Source: JABSOG01 sp041583135 (GTDB taxonomy: Bacteria > Pseudomonadota > Gammaproteobacteria > Enterobacterales > Alteromonadaceae). From it: a DNA stretch of 48,999 nt. Location: assembly GCA_041583135.1 (NCBI GenBank), contig JBFHGJ010000038.1, positions 1 through 48,999 of the forward strand. The letters run 5' to 3'. The notes beneath the pieces were generated by a model. That model made no database searches. It worked only from the letters and a program-made list of their open reading frames with translations, and had not been told where the DNA came from. Within the stretch, counting starts at the first letter, position 1. Each line of letters begins with the position of its first letter. Below are positions 33,135-43,034 of the stretch, piece by piece. Both the position numbers and the translations under genes were made by a program.

Positions 33135-35726
33135 TTAGTCACTGTTGATTTGTTCGCATTGCTCGATGAACATCCGTGTCGCCACCTCGGCTTGCTCATA
33201 GCATTTTTGTTTAAGACATAACTCTATATCGGCGGCAGTGACGGTCAACTGCTCAAACCCCAGACTGCCAGCGCTACCTTTGACCTGATGTGCCTGGCTT
33301 TGCAGTTGCTGCCAGTTATGCTCTGCCGCCAGCTTGGCGAACTCTCGGCTGAGCTGATTAAGCTTCGCTTTAAAGTCGGCCTTGAGTTTAACCAATTCAT
33401 CACTGCCAGCAATATTGGCTGCGATATCCATATAGCGTTCACTCGTTTGTTTTTCCTTATCGAGATACCACGTCAGTTTTTGGTAAAAGGTCTCTAACTG
33501 AATAGGTTTGGCCAACGTGTCGCTAAAACCACTGACAAGGTATTTTTCAATATCCTGCTTCATAATATTGGCTGTTAGAGCAACAATCGGACAGTCGATA
33601 CCACCATGACGCATGAGCTGCACAGCCTCGCAGCCATCCATCACCGGCATTTGAATATCCAATAAGATCAAATCAAAATCGTCAAACAGTGCCGCTTCAA
33701 GTGCTAGCTGACCATTTTCAACCATATGTACATCAACCCCAAGGTGGCCGAGTAACGTCTTGAGTAAAAACTGATTATCGAGGTTGTCCTCAGCGACGAG
33801 AATACGAGCACTAAGTTGATGTGGATGGCTGAGATGTTGCTTCTTTTCGGGGCGATACGCAGGCTTTTGCGTCACCAACGCCTCTTTCGATACCTGGCAA
33901 GGTAAGGAGACGGTAAAACAGCTGCCCTCGTCCTTATGACTTTGTACGGTGATCCTTCCGCCCATCAGGGTAACCAATTGTTTGCTGATCACCAATCCTA
34001 AACCGGTTCCACCAAACTGGCGATTGATATTGGCATCGGCCTGAACGAAAGGCCGAAACAATTTCTGCATTTCTGTCTTGCTCATGCCAATACCGCTGTC
34101 TTGCACCGCAAACAACAAGGTATCGTTTTCATAGCAAATCGACAGTTTGACAAAACCCTCAAGGGTAAATTTCACCGCATTGTTGCAGATGTTAAGTAGC
34201 ACCTGTTTGAGCCGAACGATATCCCCTTGGATTTTTTGCGGTAGCGGATAATGATAGACAACATCGAAACACAAGTCTTTTTGTTGCGCCAGTACGTTAC
34301 CGACCGCTTCTAGCGCATCGACCAACTCAAACACATCGAGGGTCTCGTGGCTCAGTTCGAGTTTGTCTGCTTCTATTTTCGACAAATCCAATATTTCGTT
34401 CAGTAGCTCCAGCAGATGACGGCCGCCTTTTAACACTCGATTTAAAAACTCCTGCTGCAACTGCCCGTCATGCTGAGATTTAAGGGCTTGCTCGGTAAAC
34501 CCAATGATGGCCGTCAGCGGCGTACGGATCTCATGGCTAATGTTCGCCACAAACGTGCTTTTAAGCGCGCTGGCGTGCTCGGCTTCACGTCTGGCTTCTT
34601 CGAGCTGGCTATTGCTTTGTTGTAGGTGTTCATGGCTCAGTTTTAAGGCTTTGGCCGCATTGAGCCGTTCAATGGCATTGCGAATGTGCTTGGCCACAAA
34701 CACCAGCAATTGCTTCTCTTGCTCACCAAAAGCGTCGATGTCATAGTAACTTTGCACCGACACTACGCCACGAAGGCTCTCCTGGCAGTCACTATCGACC
34801 TCGCCAAAAGGAACCGCCAGCCAAGATTTCGGCACCTTACCACGGATGGTAAAAACCCCTCTGCCCAGCATTTTGATCATATCAAGATAATCGAGCAGTA
34901 GCGGCGCGTCGGTATTCAAGACGTACTCGGTGATCCCCGGCACTTTTTGGTCGAGCATAAAACTCTTGTCTATCGGCACATTGTCGAACTCATCGACGTT
35001 GTAGGCAAAACGGATGGCGCGGCGATCTTTAGACACCAAGGCGACATAAAAATTATCACTAAACATCAGCTTGCCGATTGAATGTTGCAATCCGCGATAA
35101 AACCCGCTAAGCGCCTTGGCGTTAAATGTCAGCTCACTGATCTCAAACAGGGTATCTTGGACTTTATTGCTGTATTCGAGTTGCTCTATGGTCTGCTTAA
35201 GGCGAGTGTGATTTTGCGCTTTGATGATTTTAGTTGCCGCAATAGAAGCGATTGCGACCAAGGTACGCTCGTGCTGAGCGGTGAAGTATCCAGGTAGGTG
35301 ATGTTCTGAGTCGATAACGCCGACCAACTTGCCTTCGGCCATCATCGGCACCGCCATTTCAGACAGACGAAACTCGTCATCGACAATATAACCGTCGAAT
35401 AAGCGCGTATCATCAATGCGCAAAGGCTTCATGGTGCTAGCAACTGTGCCTACCACTCCCCTGCCGATGGGGATCTCGATAGGGTTTAAAATGGCATAAT
35501 CTTCCGGGCTTTTGTTGCCATAGGCAGCCAACTGCCTAAGCATCCCACGAGGCTCATCAAGTAAATACACCACGATATCTTCAAAGCCCAAACGAGCGAC
35601 GACATTTTTGACCAGATCCCACACCACTTCTTCTACGGTGGTGTAAGGCAACATATCTACCGCAAACTCACTGACAATACTCAGATGTTGTTGCTCAATT
35701 TCCAGCATCCTCAGCTTGTCGCTCAT
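33135..35726 (-). CDS. Hybrid sensor histidine kinase, GAF-GAF-HisKA-HATPase-REC-HPt
   Basis: An 863-residue cytosolic phosphorelay protein with no membrane helix. It has two GAF-type sensory modules (~20-170 and ~190-355), a short coiled coil (~360-390), HisKA with phospho-His398 in TFVANISHEIRTPL, and HATPase with NICNNAVKF (N box), VQDSGIGM and GGTGLGLVISKQL. A receiver domain (~640-755) has its phospho-Asp at 690 (LILLDIQMPVMDG), and an HPt domain carries His813 (AHQVKGSAGSLGF). All catalytic residues are present. The cognate response regulator is not adjacent. The co-transcribed redoxin downstream hints at a redox cue; the ligand is unknown. Confidence 0.93.
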   Translation of the reverse strand: MSDKLRMLEIEQQHLSIVSEFAVDMLPYTTVEEVVWDLVKNVVARLGFEDIVVYLLDEPRGMLRQLAAYGNKSPEDYAILNPIEIPIGRGVVGTVASTMKPLRIDDTRLFDGYIVDDEFRLSEMAVPMMAEGKLVGVIDSEHHLPGYFTAQHERTLVAIASIAATKIIKAQNHTRLKQTIEQLEYSNKVQDTLFEISELTFNAKALSGFYRGLQHSIGKLMFSDNFYVALVSKDRRAIRFAYNVDEFDNVPIDKSFMLDQKVPGITEYVLNTDAPLLLDYLDMIKMLGRGVFTIRGKVPKSWLAVPFGEVDSDCQESLRGVVSVQSYYDIDAFGEQEKQLLVFVAKHIRNAIERLNAAKALKLSHEHLQQSNSQLEEARREAEHASALKSTFVANISHEIRTPLTAIIGFTEQALKSQHDGQLQQEFLNRVLKGGRHLLELLNEILDLSKIEADKLELSHETLDVFELVDALEAVGNVLAQQKDLCFDVVYHYPLPQKIQGDIVRLKQVLLNICNNAVKFTLEGFVKLSICYENDTLLFAVQDSGIGMSKTEMQKLFRPFVQADANINRQFGGTGLGLVISKQLVTLMGGRITVQSHKDEGSCFTVSLPCQVSKEALVTQKPAYRPEKKQHLSHPHQLSARILVAEDNLDNQFLLKTLLGHLGVDVHMVENGQLALEAALFDDFDLILLDIQMPVMDGCEAVQLMRHGGIDCPIVALTANIMKQDIEKYLVSGFSDTLAKPIQLETFYQKLTWYLDKEKQTSERYMDIAANIAGSDELVKLKADFKAKLNQLSREFAKLAAEHNWQQLQSQAHQVKGSAGSLGFEQLTVTAADIELCLKQKCYEQAEVATRMFIEQCEQINSD

Positions 35727-35841
35727 AATGCAATTCTCAAAGCCAGATATTCGCTCAATTGAAGTTATCGACGTTGGCTTAATAATAGATGAAATCCTAC
35801 AACATCACCAAGGGCCTACGACGTTTTAGCGCAGCAAAAAC

Positions 35842-35880
35842 AAAACCGCGATGCCAAATCAGGTTTAGCATCGCGGTTTT
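35842..35880 (-). terminator. Terminator of GAPDH gene
   Basis: AAAACCGCGATGC (35842-35854) pairs with GCATCGCGGTTTT (35868-35880), a 13-bp stem. On the minus strand it is followed by TTTTGTTTTTG. It lies 45 bp after the gap stop. Confidence 0.88.
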
Positions 35881-35924
35881 TTATCTACGCCCTGTCAGAC
35901 ATACTGGGCGTATTGAAATCTGTT

Positions 35925-37361
35925 TTATGCAGGAATAGTCGGATACTGGATACCCGCCATGTCATTCATCACGCGGATAACCTGACAGCTGTAGCCGAAC
36001 TCATTGTCGTACCAAACATACAAGGTTGCACGGTCGCCATCAACGATGGTCGCATCTGAGTCAACCACACCGGCATAACGCGAACCGACCAGATCTGAAG
36101 AGACGATCTCGGTAGACGCGGTATAGTCGATTTGGTTTTTCAAGTCTGAGTAAAGCGCAACCTCAGCCAAGAACTTGTTCAGTTCGGCTTTGTCGGTGGC
36201 TCTTTCAAGGTTCAGGTTCATGATCGCCATCGACACGTTTGGCGTCGGTACACGGATGGCATTACCGGTCAACTTGCCTTTAAGCTCAGGTAAGGCTTTA
36301 GCAACGGCTTTGGCCGCACCGGTAGAGGTAATAACCATGTTCAATGCCGCTGAACGACCGCGACGTGGTGCCTTGTGATAGTTATCGATAAGGTTTTGGT
36401 CATTGGTGTAGGCATGAACCGTTTCAACGTGACCATTGCGGATACCGTACTCATCGTTTAACGCCTTAAGTACCGGCGTAATGGCATTGGTCGTACAGCT
36501 TGCTGCTGAAACGATTTTATCATCATCGGTGATCATGTCGTGGTTAACACCGTATACGATGTTTTTGATCTCACCGCCGGCAGGGGCTGTCAACAATACC
36601 TTCGCCGCGCCTTTTGATTTAAGGTGAAGACCTAAGCCTGCTTCATCTTTCCAGATACCGGTGTTATCAACGATAAGCGCATTGTCGATGCCGTATTGAG
36701 TGTAATCGATTTCATCTGGAGAGTTGGCGTTGATCACCTGAATATAGGCGCCATTGGCTTTAAGTGCGTTGGCTTCGTGGTCAACCGTGATAGAACCATT
36801 GAACGGACCATGTACAGAGTCACGACGCAACAAGCTGGCACGTTTCTCCAAGTCGCCGCCACGCAATACAATGGCACGCAAACGCAATTTGGCGTTAGGA
36901 CCAGAGCGCTCAATCAACAATCGCGCCAACAAACGTCCAATACGGCCAAAACCATACAAGACCACGTCTTGAGGCTTAACATTGTCGGCATGATCGATGG
37001 CGCTGGCCAATTCTTTTTGCAAATACTGCTCAATGGTCAGTCCGTTACCGGCATTTTTGTGCAGGTAGGCATAAGCCAGCTTACCTAAATCGATACGGGC
37101 AGCTGCAACGTTCATATCGTTGATGGCAGTCAAAAAAGGAAAGCTTTCACGTAAACGCAGTTTTTGTTCTTCATACTGGTCAACGGTTTTGTGGGCTTTA
37201 ATGATATCGATAGTGGTGGCGTTCACCAATGGACGACCGTAGACGGTGATCTCGATACCTTTGTTGCGGAACAGTTTGCCGATAATAGGCTGCATGCTTT
37301 CGGCGTAGTCCTGGCGCTCTTGCCAACTTTTTTGATACTGATCTTGTGCAGAATTGGTCAT
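35925..37361 (-). CDS. gap: Glyceraldehyde-3-phosphate dehydrogenase, long form
   Basis: A 478-residue GAPDH with an N-terminal extension of about 125 residues before the NAD-binding fold (VVLYGFGRIGRLLARLL), in place of the ~330-aa standard length. The catalytic Cys lies in SAASCTTNAITPVLKALN. HAYTNDQNLIDNYHKAPRRGRSAALN, PTPNVSMAIMNLNLE and WYDNEFGYSCQVIRVM are canonical. This long type is known in Shewanella/Vibrio relatives beside shorter paralogs; whether it serves glycolysis or gluconeogenesis cannot be told. The ATG at 37361 (MTNSAQDQYQKSWQERQ) is preferred over one 18 codons upstream because homologous long forms begin here. The gene is monocistronic, with its own terminator. Confidence 0.93.
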   Translation of the reverse strand: MTNSAQDQYQKSWQERQDYAESMQPIIGKLFRNKGIEITVYGRPLVNATTIDIIKAHKTVDQYEEQKLRLRESFPFLTAINDMNVAAARIDLGKLAYAYLHKNAGNGLTIEQYLQKELASAIDHADNVKPQDVVLYGFGRIGRLLARLLIERSGPNAKLRLRAIVLRGGDLEKRASLLRRDSVHGPFNGSITVDHEANALKANGAYIQVINANSPDEIDYTQYGIDNALIVDNTGIWKDEAGLGLHLKSKGAAKVLLTAPAGGEIKNIVYGVNHDMITDDDKIVSAASCTTNAITPVLKALNDEYGIRNGHVETVHAYTNDQNLIDNYHKAPRRGRSAALNMVITSTGAAKAVAKALPELKGKLTGNAIRVPTPNVSMAIMNLNLERATDKAELNKFLAEVALYSDLKNQIDYTASTEIVSSDLVGSRYAGVVDSDATIVDGDRATLYVWYDNEFGYSCQVIRVMNDMAGIQYPTIPA

Positions 37362-37585
37362 TAACTGTAAACCTTTGTGTTGTAGTGCTATCACATAATC
37401 GTCTGACCGCCTCATCGAAGCTAATAGGCGACCATCCGGGGGCGGGCGTATTGTATAAGAATTTTCAGCGGTTTAAAAGCCAAGCGGCCAAGGGCAATCA
37501 AATAACTGTAAAGCCTATGATTTTATGGATGCTTTGACTATTATTGAGGAAGTCACTATTAAAACCAAAGGTATAAAAGGGATCA

Positions 37586-38380
37586 ATGAAGTTAAGAGTT
37601 TTGGCGCTGTTTGGCGCGCTGGGATTGACAGGCTGTGAAGAACCGCCATTAACGCTCAGAGACATTTGTCAGGAAAAGGCCGAGTTGTGTTCAGACTTAA
37701 TTCAAGACGGCCATTGTAAAGATGAACGCATGGCCGTGATCTTTAAGCGCTACTACGAGGCCAAGTTGCCTTCCGATAAGAACCGTTATGCGCTGTTGAT
37801 GGATTTGGAAAAGTATTCGCAGTGTATGAACCTTGCCTCGCAAATCGAGCACATCAAGCTCAAAGAAAAAACCACCCAAAGAGTGGACGGCTATATCGGC
37901 GCCGTCAAAGACATTAAGCGATTGTCCGATCTCACTAAAACATCCGATTATGCGCCACTGCTCTACTACCATTGGTCACGCAATGGCTCCCAGCGGCACT
38001 TAAATCGTTTTTTGGCGCTGGAGGGTACCAAAGCCATCAATACACCCGAGTTGATGTTTGGTTTGGCCAGCTACTACATTAAGCGTGACTTGGATAAAAC
38101 CATCGCGCTGCTGTATAAAACATTAGAAATGTACAAAGAAGGCGATTTGGTCAACCCTGAGATCTATTCCAGCCTCAGCTCGATTTACTTCAAGCAGGAA
38201 AAATACGCCAATGCCTACCTATGGGCAAAAATCGCGATATTGTCCGGTGATGAAAACGTCAACCTTGAGGAGCTTAAATTTCATATTGCCAATCAAGGTA
38301 AAACCACCGACGCCCTTGATGACTTGGCACAAGAAACCTATGACGGTATTTTAGAAGGTGACTTTAAAAGGCCGCATTAA
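37586..38380 (+). CDS. DUF2989 lipoprotein with TPR/Sel1-like helical repeats
   Basis: A 264-residue lipoprotein: MKLRVLALFGALGLTGCEE has an L-T-G-C lipobox cleaved before Cys17. The mature start is CEEPPLTLRDICQEKAELC. Several cysteines follow (LCSDLI, GHCKDER, YSQCM). A helical-repeat-like part follows (~150-235: PELMFGLASYYIKRDLDKTIALLYKTLE, with YSSLSSIYFKQEKYANAYLWAKIAIL). This arrangement matches the uncharacterised DUF2989 family of Alteromonadales. No function is known. It stands alone between gap and secF. Confidence 0.82.
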   Translation: MKLRVLALFGALGLTGCEEPPLTLRDICQEKAELCSDLIQDGHCKDERMAVIFKRYYEAKLPSDKNRYALLMDLEKYSQCMNLASQIEHIKLKEKTTQRVDGYIGAVKDIKRLSDLTKTSDYAPLLYYHWSRNGSQRHLNRFLALEGTKAINTPELMFGLASYYIKRDLDKTIALLYKTLEMYKEGDLVNPEIYSSLSSIYFKQEKYANAYLWAKIAILSGDENVNLEELKFHIANQGKTTDALDDLAQETYDGILEGDFKRPH

Positions 38381-38397
38381 TCTAACCCCCAGATAAT

Positions 38398-38424
38398 AAA
38401 ACGCCCGGCATTGCCGGGCGTTTT
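38398..38424. terminator. Bidirectional terminator between DUF2989 lipoprotein and secF
   Basis: AAAACGCCCGGC (38398-38409) pairs with GCCGGGCGTTTT (38413-38424), a 12-bp stem with loop ATT. A-rich before and T-rich after, it ends both convergent transcripts. Confidence 0.93.
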
Positions 38425-38450
38425 ATTAGGTTTGCTTGAAAGCAACAAGA

Positions 38451-39395
38451 TCAGAGCAGCGGCTCTTGGTCTTCACCTTCTTTTTCAATTTGCTCAGGGA
38501 TCATATCTTCTTTAGTAATACCCAACATCAACGCGATTGAACTGGCAACGTAGATAGATGAGTAGGTACCAATGAACACACCGAACAACAACGCCGTGGC
38601 AAAACCGTTGATCAACGAGCCGCCATATACATAGAGCGCAACCAATACCAACAAGGTCGTTACCGAGGTGATCATGGTACGGGCCAAGGTTTGGCTTAAT
38701 GAAATATCAATGATCTCTTGCGAGTCGCCACGCCGAATTTTTAGGAAGTTCTCACGAATACGGTCCGATACCACGATGGTATCGTTAAGGGAATAACCTA
38801 TTACCGCAAGCACTGCCGCCAATACCGTCAAGTCAAACTCTTTGCCTAGTAAGGAGAACAATCCGATGGTCAACATGACGTCATGAGCCAAGGCCATAAC
38901 CGCACCTAAAGCAAAACGCCACTCAAAACGAAACGCCACATACACTAAGATACAGATAAGCGCGGTCAACATTGCCAAACCGCCCTGCTCTTTGAGTTCA
39001 TCACCAACACTTGGACCAACAAACTCAATTCGCTGAATCTCAACGCGGTCTTGCGTTTGCGATTTCAACAGTTCAAGCACTTGGTTGCTGAGCATTTGGG
39101 CTTTGACGTCTTCTCTAGGTGCTAGGCGTATCAATACGTCGTGAGAACTACCAAAGGTAGACACTACGGCATCAGGAAAACCGCCACTTTTCATCACGTC
39201 ACGGATCTTGGCAAGGTCGGCACTTTCTTCAAAGCCAACTTGGATCAAGGTACCACCGGTGAAATCCAGCCCCCAGTTAATCCCTTTTGTGAACAAAGAG
39301 CCGACACCGACTAAGATAAGCAACAGTGAAAAGGTCATGGCTATCTTACGATAGGCCATAAACGCTACTGTGTTTTTAAGATATAAATTCATCAT
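38451..39395 (-). CDS. secF: Protein translocase subunit SecF
   Basis: A 314-residue membrane protein with six helices. With SecD it forms the proton-driven SecDF motor that pulls exported proteins out of SecYEG. After a first helix come GINWGLDFTGGTLIQVGF (the SecF signature loop), a periplasmic domain, and helices carrying DLTVLAAVLAVIGYSLNDTIVVSDRIRENF and RTMITSVTTLLVLVALYVYGG. The start is one of two ATGs (39395, 39392) behind AGGAGA; GTG at 39398 is also open. It lies 12 bp after secD, in yajC-secD-secF. Confidence 0.97.
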   Translation of the reverse strand: MMNLYLKNTVAFMAYRKIAMTFSLLLILVGVGSLFTKGINWGLDFTGGTLIQVGFEESADLAKIRDVMKSGGFPDAVVSTFGSSHDVLIRLAPREDVKAQMLSNQVLELLKSQTQDRVEIQRIEFVGPSVGDELKEQGGLAMLTALICILVYVAFRFEWRFALGAVMALAHDVMLTIGLFSLLGKEFDLTVLAAVLAVIGYSLNDTIVVSDRIRENFLKIRRGDSQEIIDISLSQTLARTMITSVTTLLVLVALYVYGGSLINGFATALLFGVFIGTYSSIYVASSIALMLGITKEDMIPEQIEKEGEDQEPLL

Positions 39396-39407
39396 CACTG
39401 CGCTCTC

Positions 39408-41267
39408 CTATATCGACAGTTTATCAATTTTACGGCCACCCCACAGGGCGTTAACCACCGCGCGAGTACCAATAATGGCAGTAAACATTGAAGTCACAAT
39501 ACCGATAGACAAGGTGATGGCAAAACCTTTGATTGGGCCGGTACCAATACCAAAGAGGATGACCGCCGCGATTAGCGTCGTAATGTTGGCATCAAAGATA
39601 GTCGAAAACGCACTGTCATAACCATGATGGATGGCTTGTTGTGGCGTACGCCCTTCCCTTAACTCCTCACGAATACGCTCAAAGATAAGTACGTTGGCGT
39701 CAACCGCCATACCAACGGTCAAAACAATACCAGCGATCCCCGGTAGCGTCAGCGTTGCCCCCGGCAATAAAGACATCACACCAACGATCAAAATCAGATT
39801 GGCGCCAAGGGCCAGGTTTGCGACCATGCCGAATTTGCGATACCAGATCACCATAAACAGCAAGACAGCAACAAAACCATACACAACCGCAGATAAGCCT
39901 TTTTCGATATTCTCTTTACCAAGGCTTGGACCGATGGTGCGTTCTTCAACGATATGCGCCGGGGCAATCATCGCCCCTGCGCGCAAAATAAGCGCCAAGT
40001 CGCGAGATTCTTGTGGCTCAAGTCCGGTAATGCGGAAGTCACGTCCCAATCGAGCCTGAATAACCGGCGCGGTGATCACTTCTTCAACATTTTCAAAAAT
40101 CGACTTGCCGTTTTTATCTTTGCGCGTGGTTTTCTTACTTTCGACCAAAACAACCGCCATGCGCTTTTTAATCGCATTTTTGGTCGCCAATGAAAACTTG
40201 TTGCCGCCTTTGGCATCGAGCTTAATCGACACCTGAGGTGTTTGCACCTCTTGGTCAATCGTCGGTCTTGCATCGATAATGTATTCACCAGAAAGCATAA
40301 CGCGCTTTTTCAACAACAAATAGCCGCCACCACGCTGCTTCACCAAAAATGAACCGGCTGGTACTCGACCATTCATTGCATCACGGATATCGTGTTCTTC
40401 ATCCACGAGGTGGAAACGCAAAGTAGAGGTTTCACCTAGGATCTTCTTCGCTTGGGCGGTGTCTTGAATACCAGGAAGTTGCACCACAATGCGCTCTGCC
40501 CCCTGCTGCGCCACTAACGGCTCGGCTACACCGATTTCATTAACACGATTACGGATAACGCTGATGTTTTGGCTAACCGCTGACTTTTTGATCTCTTGCA
40601 GCTTTTGCTCTGAGAACTTCACCATCAAGATGTAGTTCTCGCCTATGCTGGTATCTTCAATCACCATGTCGGCATATTGGCGCTTTAAGAATAAGCGCGA
40701 CTTGTCTTTAGTGTCTTCGTCACGGAAAGACACTTCGATATCATTGCTACCAGCAACCTGTTTGATTGAGCGATAACGCAATTTTTCTTCACGTAAATCA
40801 GAGCGCAAACCGCCGATAGTCGATTCAATCGACTTCTCGATGGCAGTGTTCATATCGATTTCCATCAAAAAGTGCACGCCACCACGTAAATCCAAACCCA
40901 GTTTAAGCGGTGAGCCGCCGATAGAATCCAACCATTGAGGCGTTGCCGGTGTTAAATTGGGAGCCGAAACATAGTCGCCACCCACTGTTTTTGACACGAT
41001 ATCGTTAGCCAACGTTTGCTGCTCGCCATCCACCAGACGAATGAGTAACTGCTTGTTTTCCATCGCCGTCGATTTGACCGCGATGTTGGCTTGCTTTAGT
41101 GCACCGGTTACTTTATCAAGTAACGCGGCATCGACAGGCGCATCACGCCTTGCTTTCACCTGTACGGCATGATCTTCACCGTAGAGATTTGGTAGTGCGT
41201 ACAATAGCCCTAGTGCCACAACAAGCACGACGCTAAGGTACTTCCACCCGGGATATGTATTTAACAC
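39408..41267 (-). CDS. secD: Protein translocase subunit SecD
   Basis: A 619-residue subunit with six helices, the first MLNTYPGWKYLSVVLVVALG. A large periplasmic part contains the P1 head (PLKLGLDLRGGVHFLMEIDM; RNRVNEIGVAEPLVAQQGAERIVVQLPGI). The C-terminal membrane domain has LTLPGIAGIVLTVGMAVDANVLIFERIREELREG, with the conserved charged residues for proton coupling, and SLGKENIEKG before it. Length and motif order equal those of E. coli SecD (615 aa). It is co-transcribed with yajC (22 bp upstream) and secF. Confidence 0.98.
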   Translation of the reverse strand: MLNTYPGWKYLSVVLVVALGLLYALPNLYGEDHAVQVKARRDAPVDAALLDKVTGALKQANIAVKSTAMENKQLLIRLVDGEQQTLANDIVSKTVGGDYVSAPNLTPATPQWLDSIGGSPLKLGLDLRGGVHFLMEIDMNTAIEKSIESTIGGLRSDLREEKLRYRSIKQVAGSNDIEVSFRDEDTKDKSRLFLKRQYADMVIEDTSIGENYILMVKFSEQKLQEIKKSAVSQNISVIRNRVNEIGVAEPLVAQQGAERIVVQLPGIQDTAQAKKILGETSTLRFHLVDEEHDIRDAMNGRVPAGSFLVKQRGGGYLLLKKRVMLSGEYIIDARPTIDQEVQTPQVSIKLDAKGGNKFSLATKNAIKKRMAVVLVESKKTTRKDKNGKSIFENVEEVITAPVIQARLGRDFRITGLEPQESRDLALILRAGAMIAPAHIVEERTIGPSLGKENIEKGLSAVVYGFVAVLLFMVIWYRKFGMVANLALGANLILIVGVMSLLPGATLTLPGIAGIVLTVGMAVDANVLIFERIREELREGRTPQQAIHHGYDSAFSTIFDANITTLIAAVILFGIGTGPIKGFAITLSIGIVTSMFTAIIGTRAVVNALWGGRKIDKLSI

Positions 41268-41289
41268 AAGTCCTTCCTCTTTTTGTTAT

Positions 41290-41628
41290 TTATAGTGACT
41301 TGATGGTGCCTTTTGGCAACACAGCCGAAACCGCAGACTTTTGCACCATAACCTCATGACTGTCGTTTAAAGCGACCACCATAAAATCTTTATCGTCTGA
41401 GATTTTAACCACTTTGCCGACAAGGCCGCCTTGGGTCAAGACTTCATCATTTTTGCTAATAGAGGAGATCAGGTCTTTATGCTCTTTCATGCGTTTCGCC
41501 TGTGGGCGATACAGCATAAAATAAAACACCAAACCAAATACGGCTAACATTAACAGCAATGACATAGTGTCGCCCTGTTGTGGAGCACCGGCAGTTGCTG
41601 CGTGTGCGCTAGCGATAAACAAGCTCAT
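41290..41628 (-). CDS. yajC: Sec translocon accessory subunit YajC
   Basis: A 112-residue single-pass membrane protein in the SecDF-YajC complex. A membrane helix is at ~21-40 (TMSLLLMLAVFGLVFYFMLY), followed by the basic patch RPQAKRMKEHKDLISSISKNDEVLTQGGLVGKV. The alanine-rich start (MSLFIASAHAATAGAP) is typical. A GGGGGAAG ribosome-binding site precedes the ATG. First gene of yajC-secD-secF. The 251-bp gap to tgt upstream probably holds its own promoter. Confidence 0.96.
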   Translation of the reverse strand: MSLFIASAHAATAGAPQQGDTMSLLLMLAVFGLVFYFMLYRPQAKRMKEHKDLISSISKNDEVLTQGGLVGKVVKISDDKDFMVVALNDSHEVMVQKSAVSAVLPKGTIKSL

Positions 41629-41843
41629 TATCTTCCCCCTGTTAGGATTGTTTTTGTCTTTTCGGTTGCGGCCAAATAGACCATCACAACCTTAAGCCCT
41701 TAAATAAAATGGCTGCCATTCTAGCAAATCACTTGTACAAGGGGGAATGGTTTTTCGATCTTCGTTAAGGGGATAGCTATTTTTTGAGCGCTTCGCGGCA
41801 TTTTCGTTCAAATTCGCTGAACTTTATAGCACTAAAATTGCAA

Positions 41844-41872
41844 AAAGGGCGCTGTACACCACAGCGCCCTTT
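41844..41872 (-). terminator. Terminator of queA-tgt
   Basis: AAAGGGCGCTGT (41844-41855) pairs with ACAGCGCCCTTT (41861-41872) with loop ACACC. The A-run at 41842-41846 gives the minus-strand U-tract. It starts 8 bp after the tgt stop. Confidence 0.88.
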
Positions 41873-41879
41873 GCTAGCT

Positions 41880-42995
41880 TTAAGCTAAAGGTGGGACGTC
41901 TTTGCCTCTATCGGCATAGAACTGCTCGACAAAATCGTCTAACACGCCATCTTCTATCGCATTTCTCAAACCTTCCATCAATACCTGATAATGACGCAGG
42001 TTGTGAATAGTATTCAATCTAGCGCCTAATATCTCGTTACACTTATCCAAGTGATACAAATAGGCCTTCGAGTAGTTTTTGCAGGTATAGCAATCACAAC
42101 TGGGGTCCAAAGGACCGGTATCGGTTTTGTGCTTGGCATTGCGAATTTTGATAACGCCGGTCTTAACAAACAAGTGACCATTGCGAGCGTTACGGGTGGG
42201 CATTACGCAGTCAAACATATCAACACCGCGTCTAACCGCCTCAACGATATCTTCTGGTTTACCAACGCCCATCAGATAACGCGGCTTATCATCTGGGATC
42301 TTATCTGTGGTGTGGTTGAGAATATTGATCATATCCTCTTTCGGTTCACCAACCGACAAGCCACCAATGGCGTAGCCGTCAAAGCCGATACGTTCCAGAC
42401 CGGCCAACGAGACATCACGTAATTTAGGATACATACCGCCTTGAATAATGCCAAATAGTGCCGAGGGGTTATCGCCATGGGCTTTTTTACTGCGCTCTGC
42501 CCAGCGTAGCGACAATTCCATAGAGGTTTTCGCTTCATCTTCGGTTGCAGGATACGGCGTACACTCGTCAAAGATCATCACAATATCAGAGCCTAGCGAG
42601 CGTTGAACCTCCATCGAACGCTCCGGTGTCAGCATGATCTTGTCGCCATTGACAGGCGAGCGGAACTCTACGCCTTTTTCACTGATCTTACGCAAGTCAC
42701 CTAAGGAAAACACCTGAAAACCGCCAGAGTCGGTCAAAATCGGCTTGTTCCAGTGCATGAAATCATGCAGGTCGCCGTGTTGCTCAATGATCTCGGTTCC
42801 CGGCCGTAACATCAAATGAAACGTATTGCCCAAACAAATCTGTGCACCGGTCTGTTCAAGTTCTTCAGGCGTCATGCCTTTTACCGTGCCGTATGTGCCA
42901 ACTGGCATAAACGCCGGTGTTTCAACTGTGCCCCGCTCGAAGGTCAAACGGCCACGACGGGCTTTGCCGTCCTTTTTCAATAATTCGTACTTCAT
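41880..42995 (-). CDS. tgt: tRNA-guanine(34) transglycosylase
   Basis: The 371-residue enzyme swaps guanine-34 for preQ1 in GUN anticodons, the first RNA-level step of queuosine synthesis. RPGTEIIEQHGDLHDFM, TDSGGFQVFSL (substrate-binding Asp) and EAKTSMELSLRWAERSK are typical. GLSVGEPKEDM is the preQ1-binding loop, and the zinc site near the C-terminus is CDCYTCKNYSKAYLYH. Length equals E. coli Tgt (375). Directly downstream (39-bp gap) of queA, which carries out the next step; they share a transcript. Confidence 0.98.
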   Translation of the reverse strand: MKYELLKKDGKARRGRLTFERGTVETPAFMPVGTYGTVKGMTPEELEQTGAQICLGNTFHLMLRPGTEIIEQHGDLHDFMHWNKPILTDSGGFQVFSLGDLRKISEKGVEFRSPVNGDKIMLTPERSMEVQRSLGSDIVMIFDECTPYPATEDEAKTSMELSLRWAERSKKAHGDNPSALFGIIQGGMYPKLRDVSLAGLERIGFDGYAIGGLSVGEPKEDMINILNHTTDKIPDDKPRYLMGVGKPEDIVEAVRRGVDMFDCVMPTRNARNGHLFVKTGVIKIRNAKHKTDTGPLDPSCDCYTCKNYSKAYLYHLDKCNEILGARLNTIHNLRHYQVLMEGLRNAIEDGVLDDFVEQFYADRGKDVPPLA

Positions 42996-43034
42996 TGCTA
43001 CCTATCTATTGTTTACTCGTCAGCTCAGACACAC

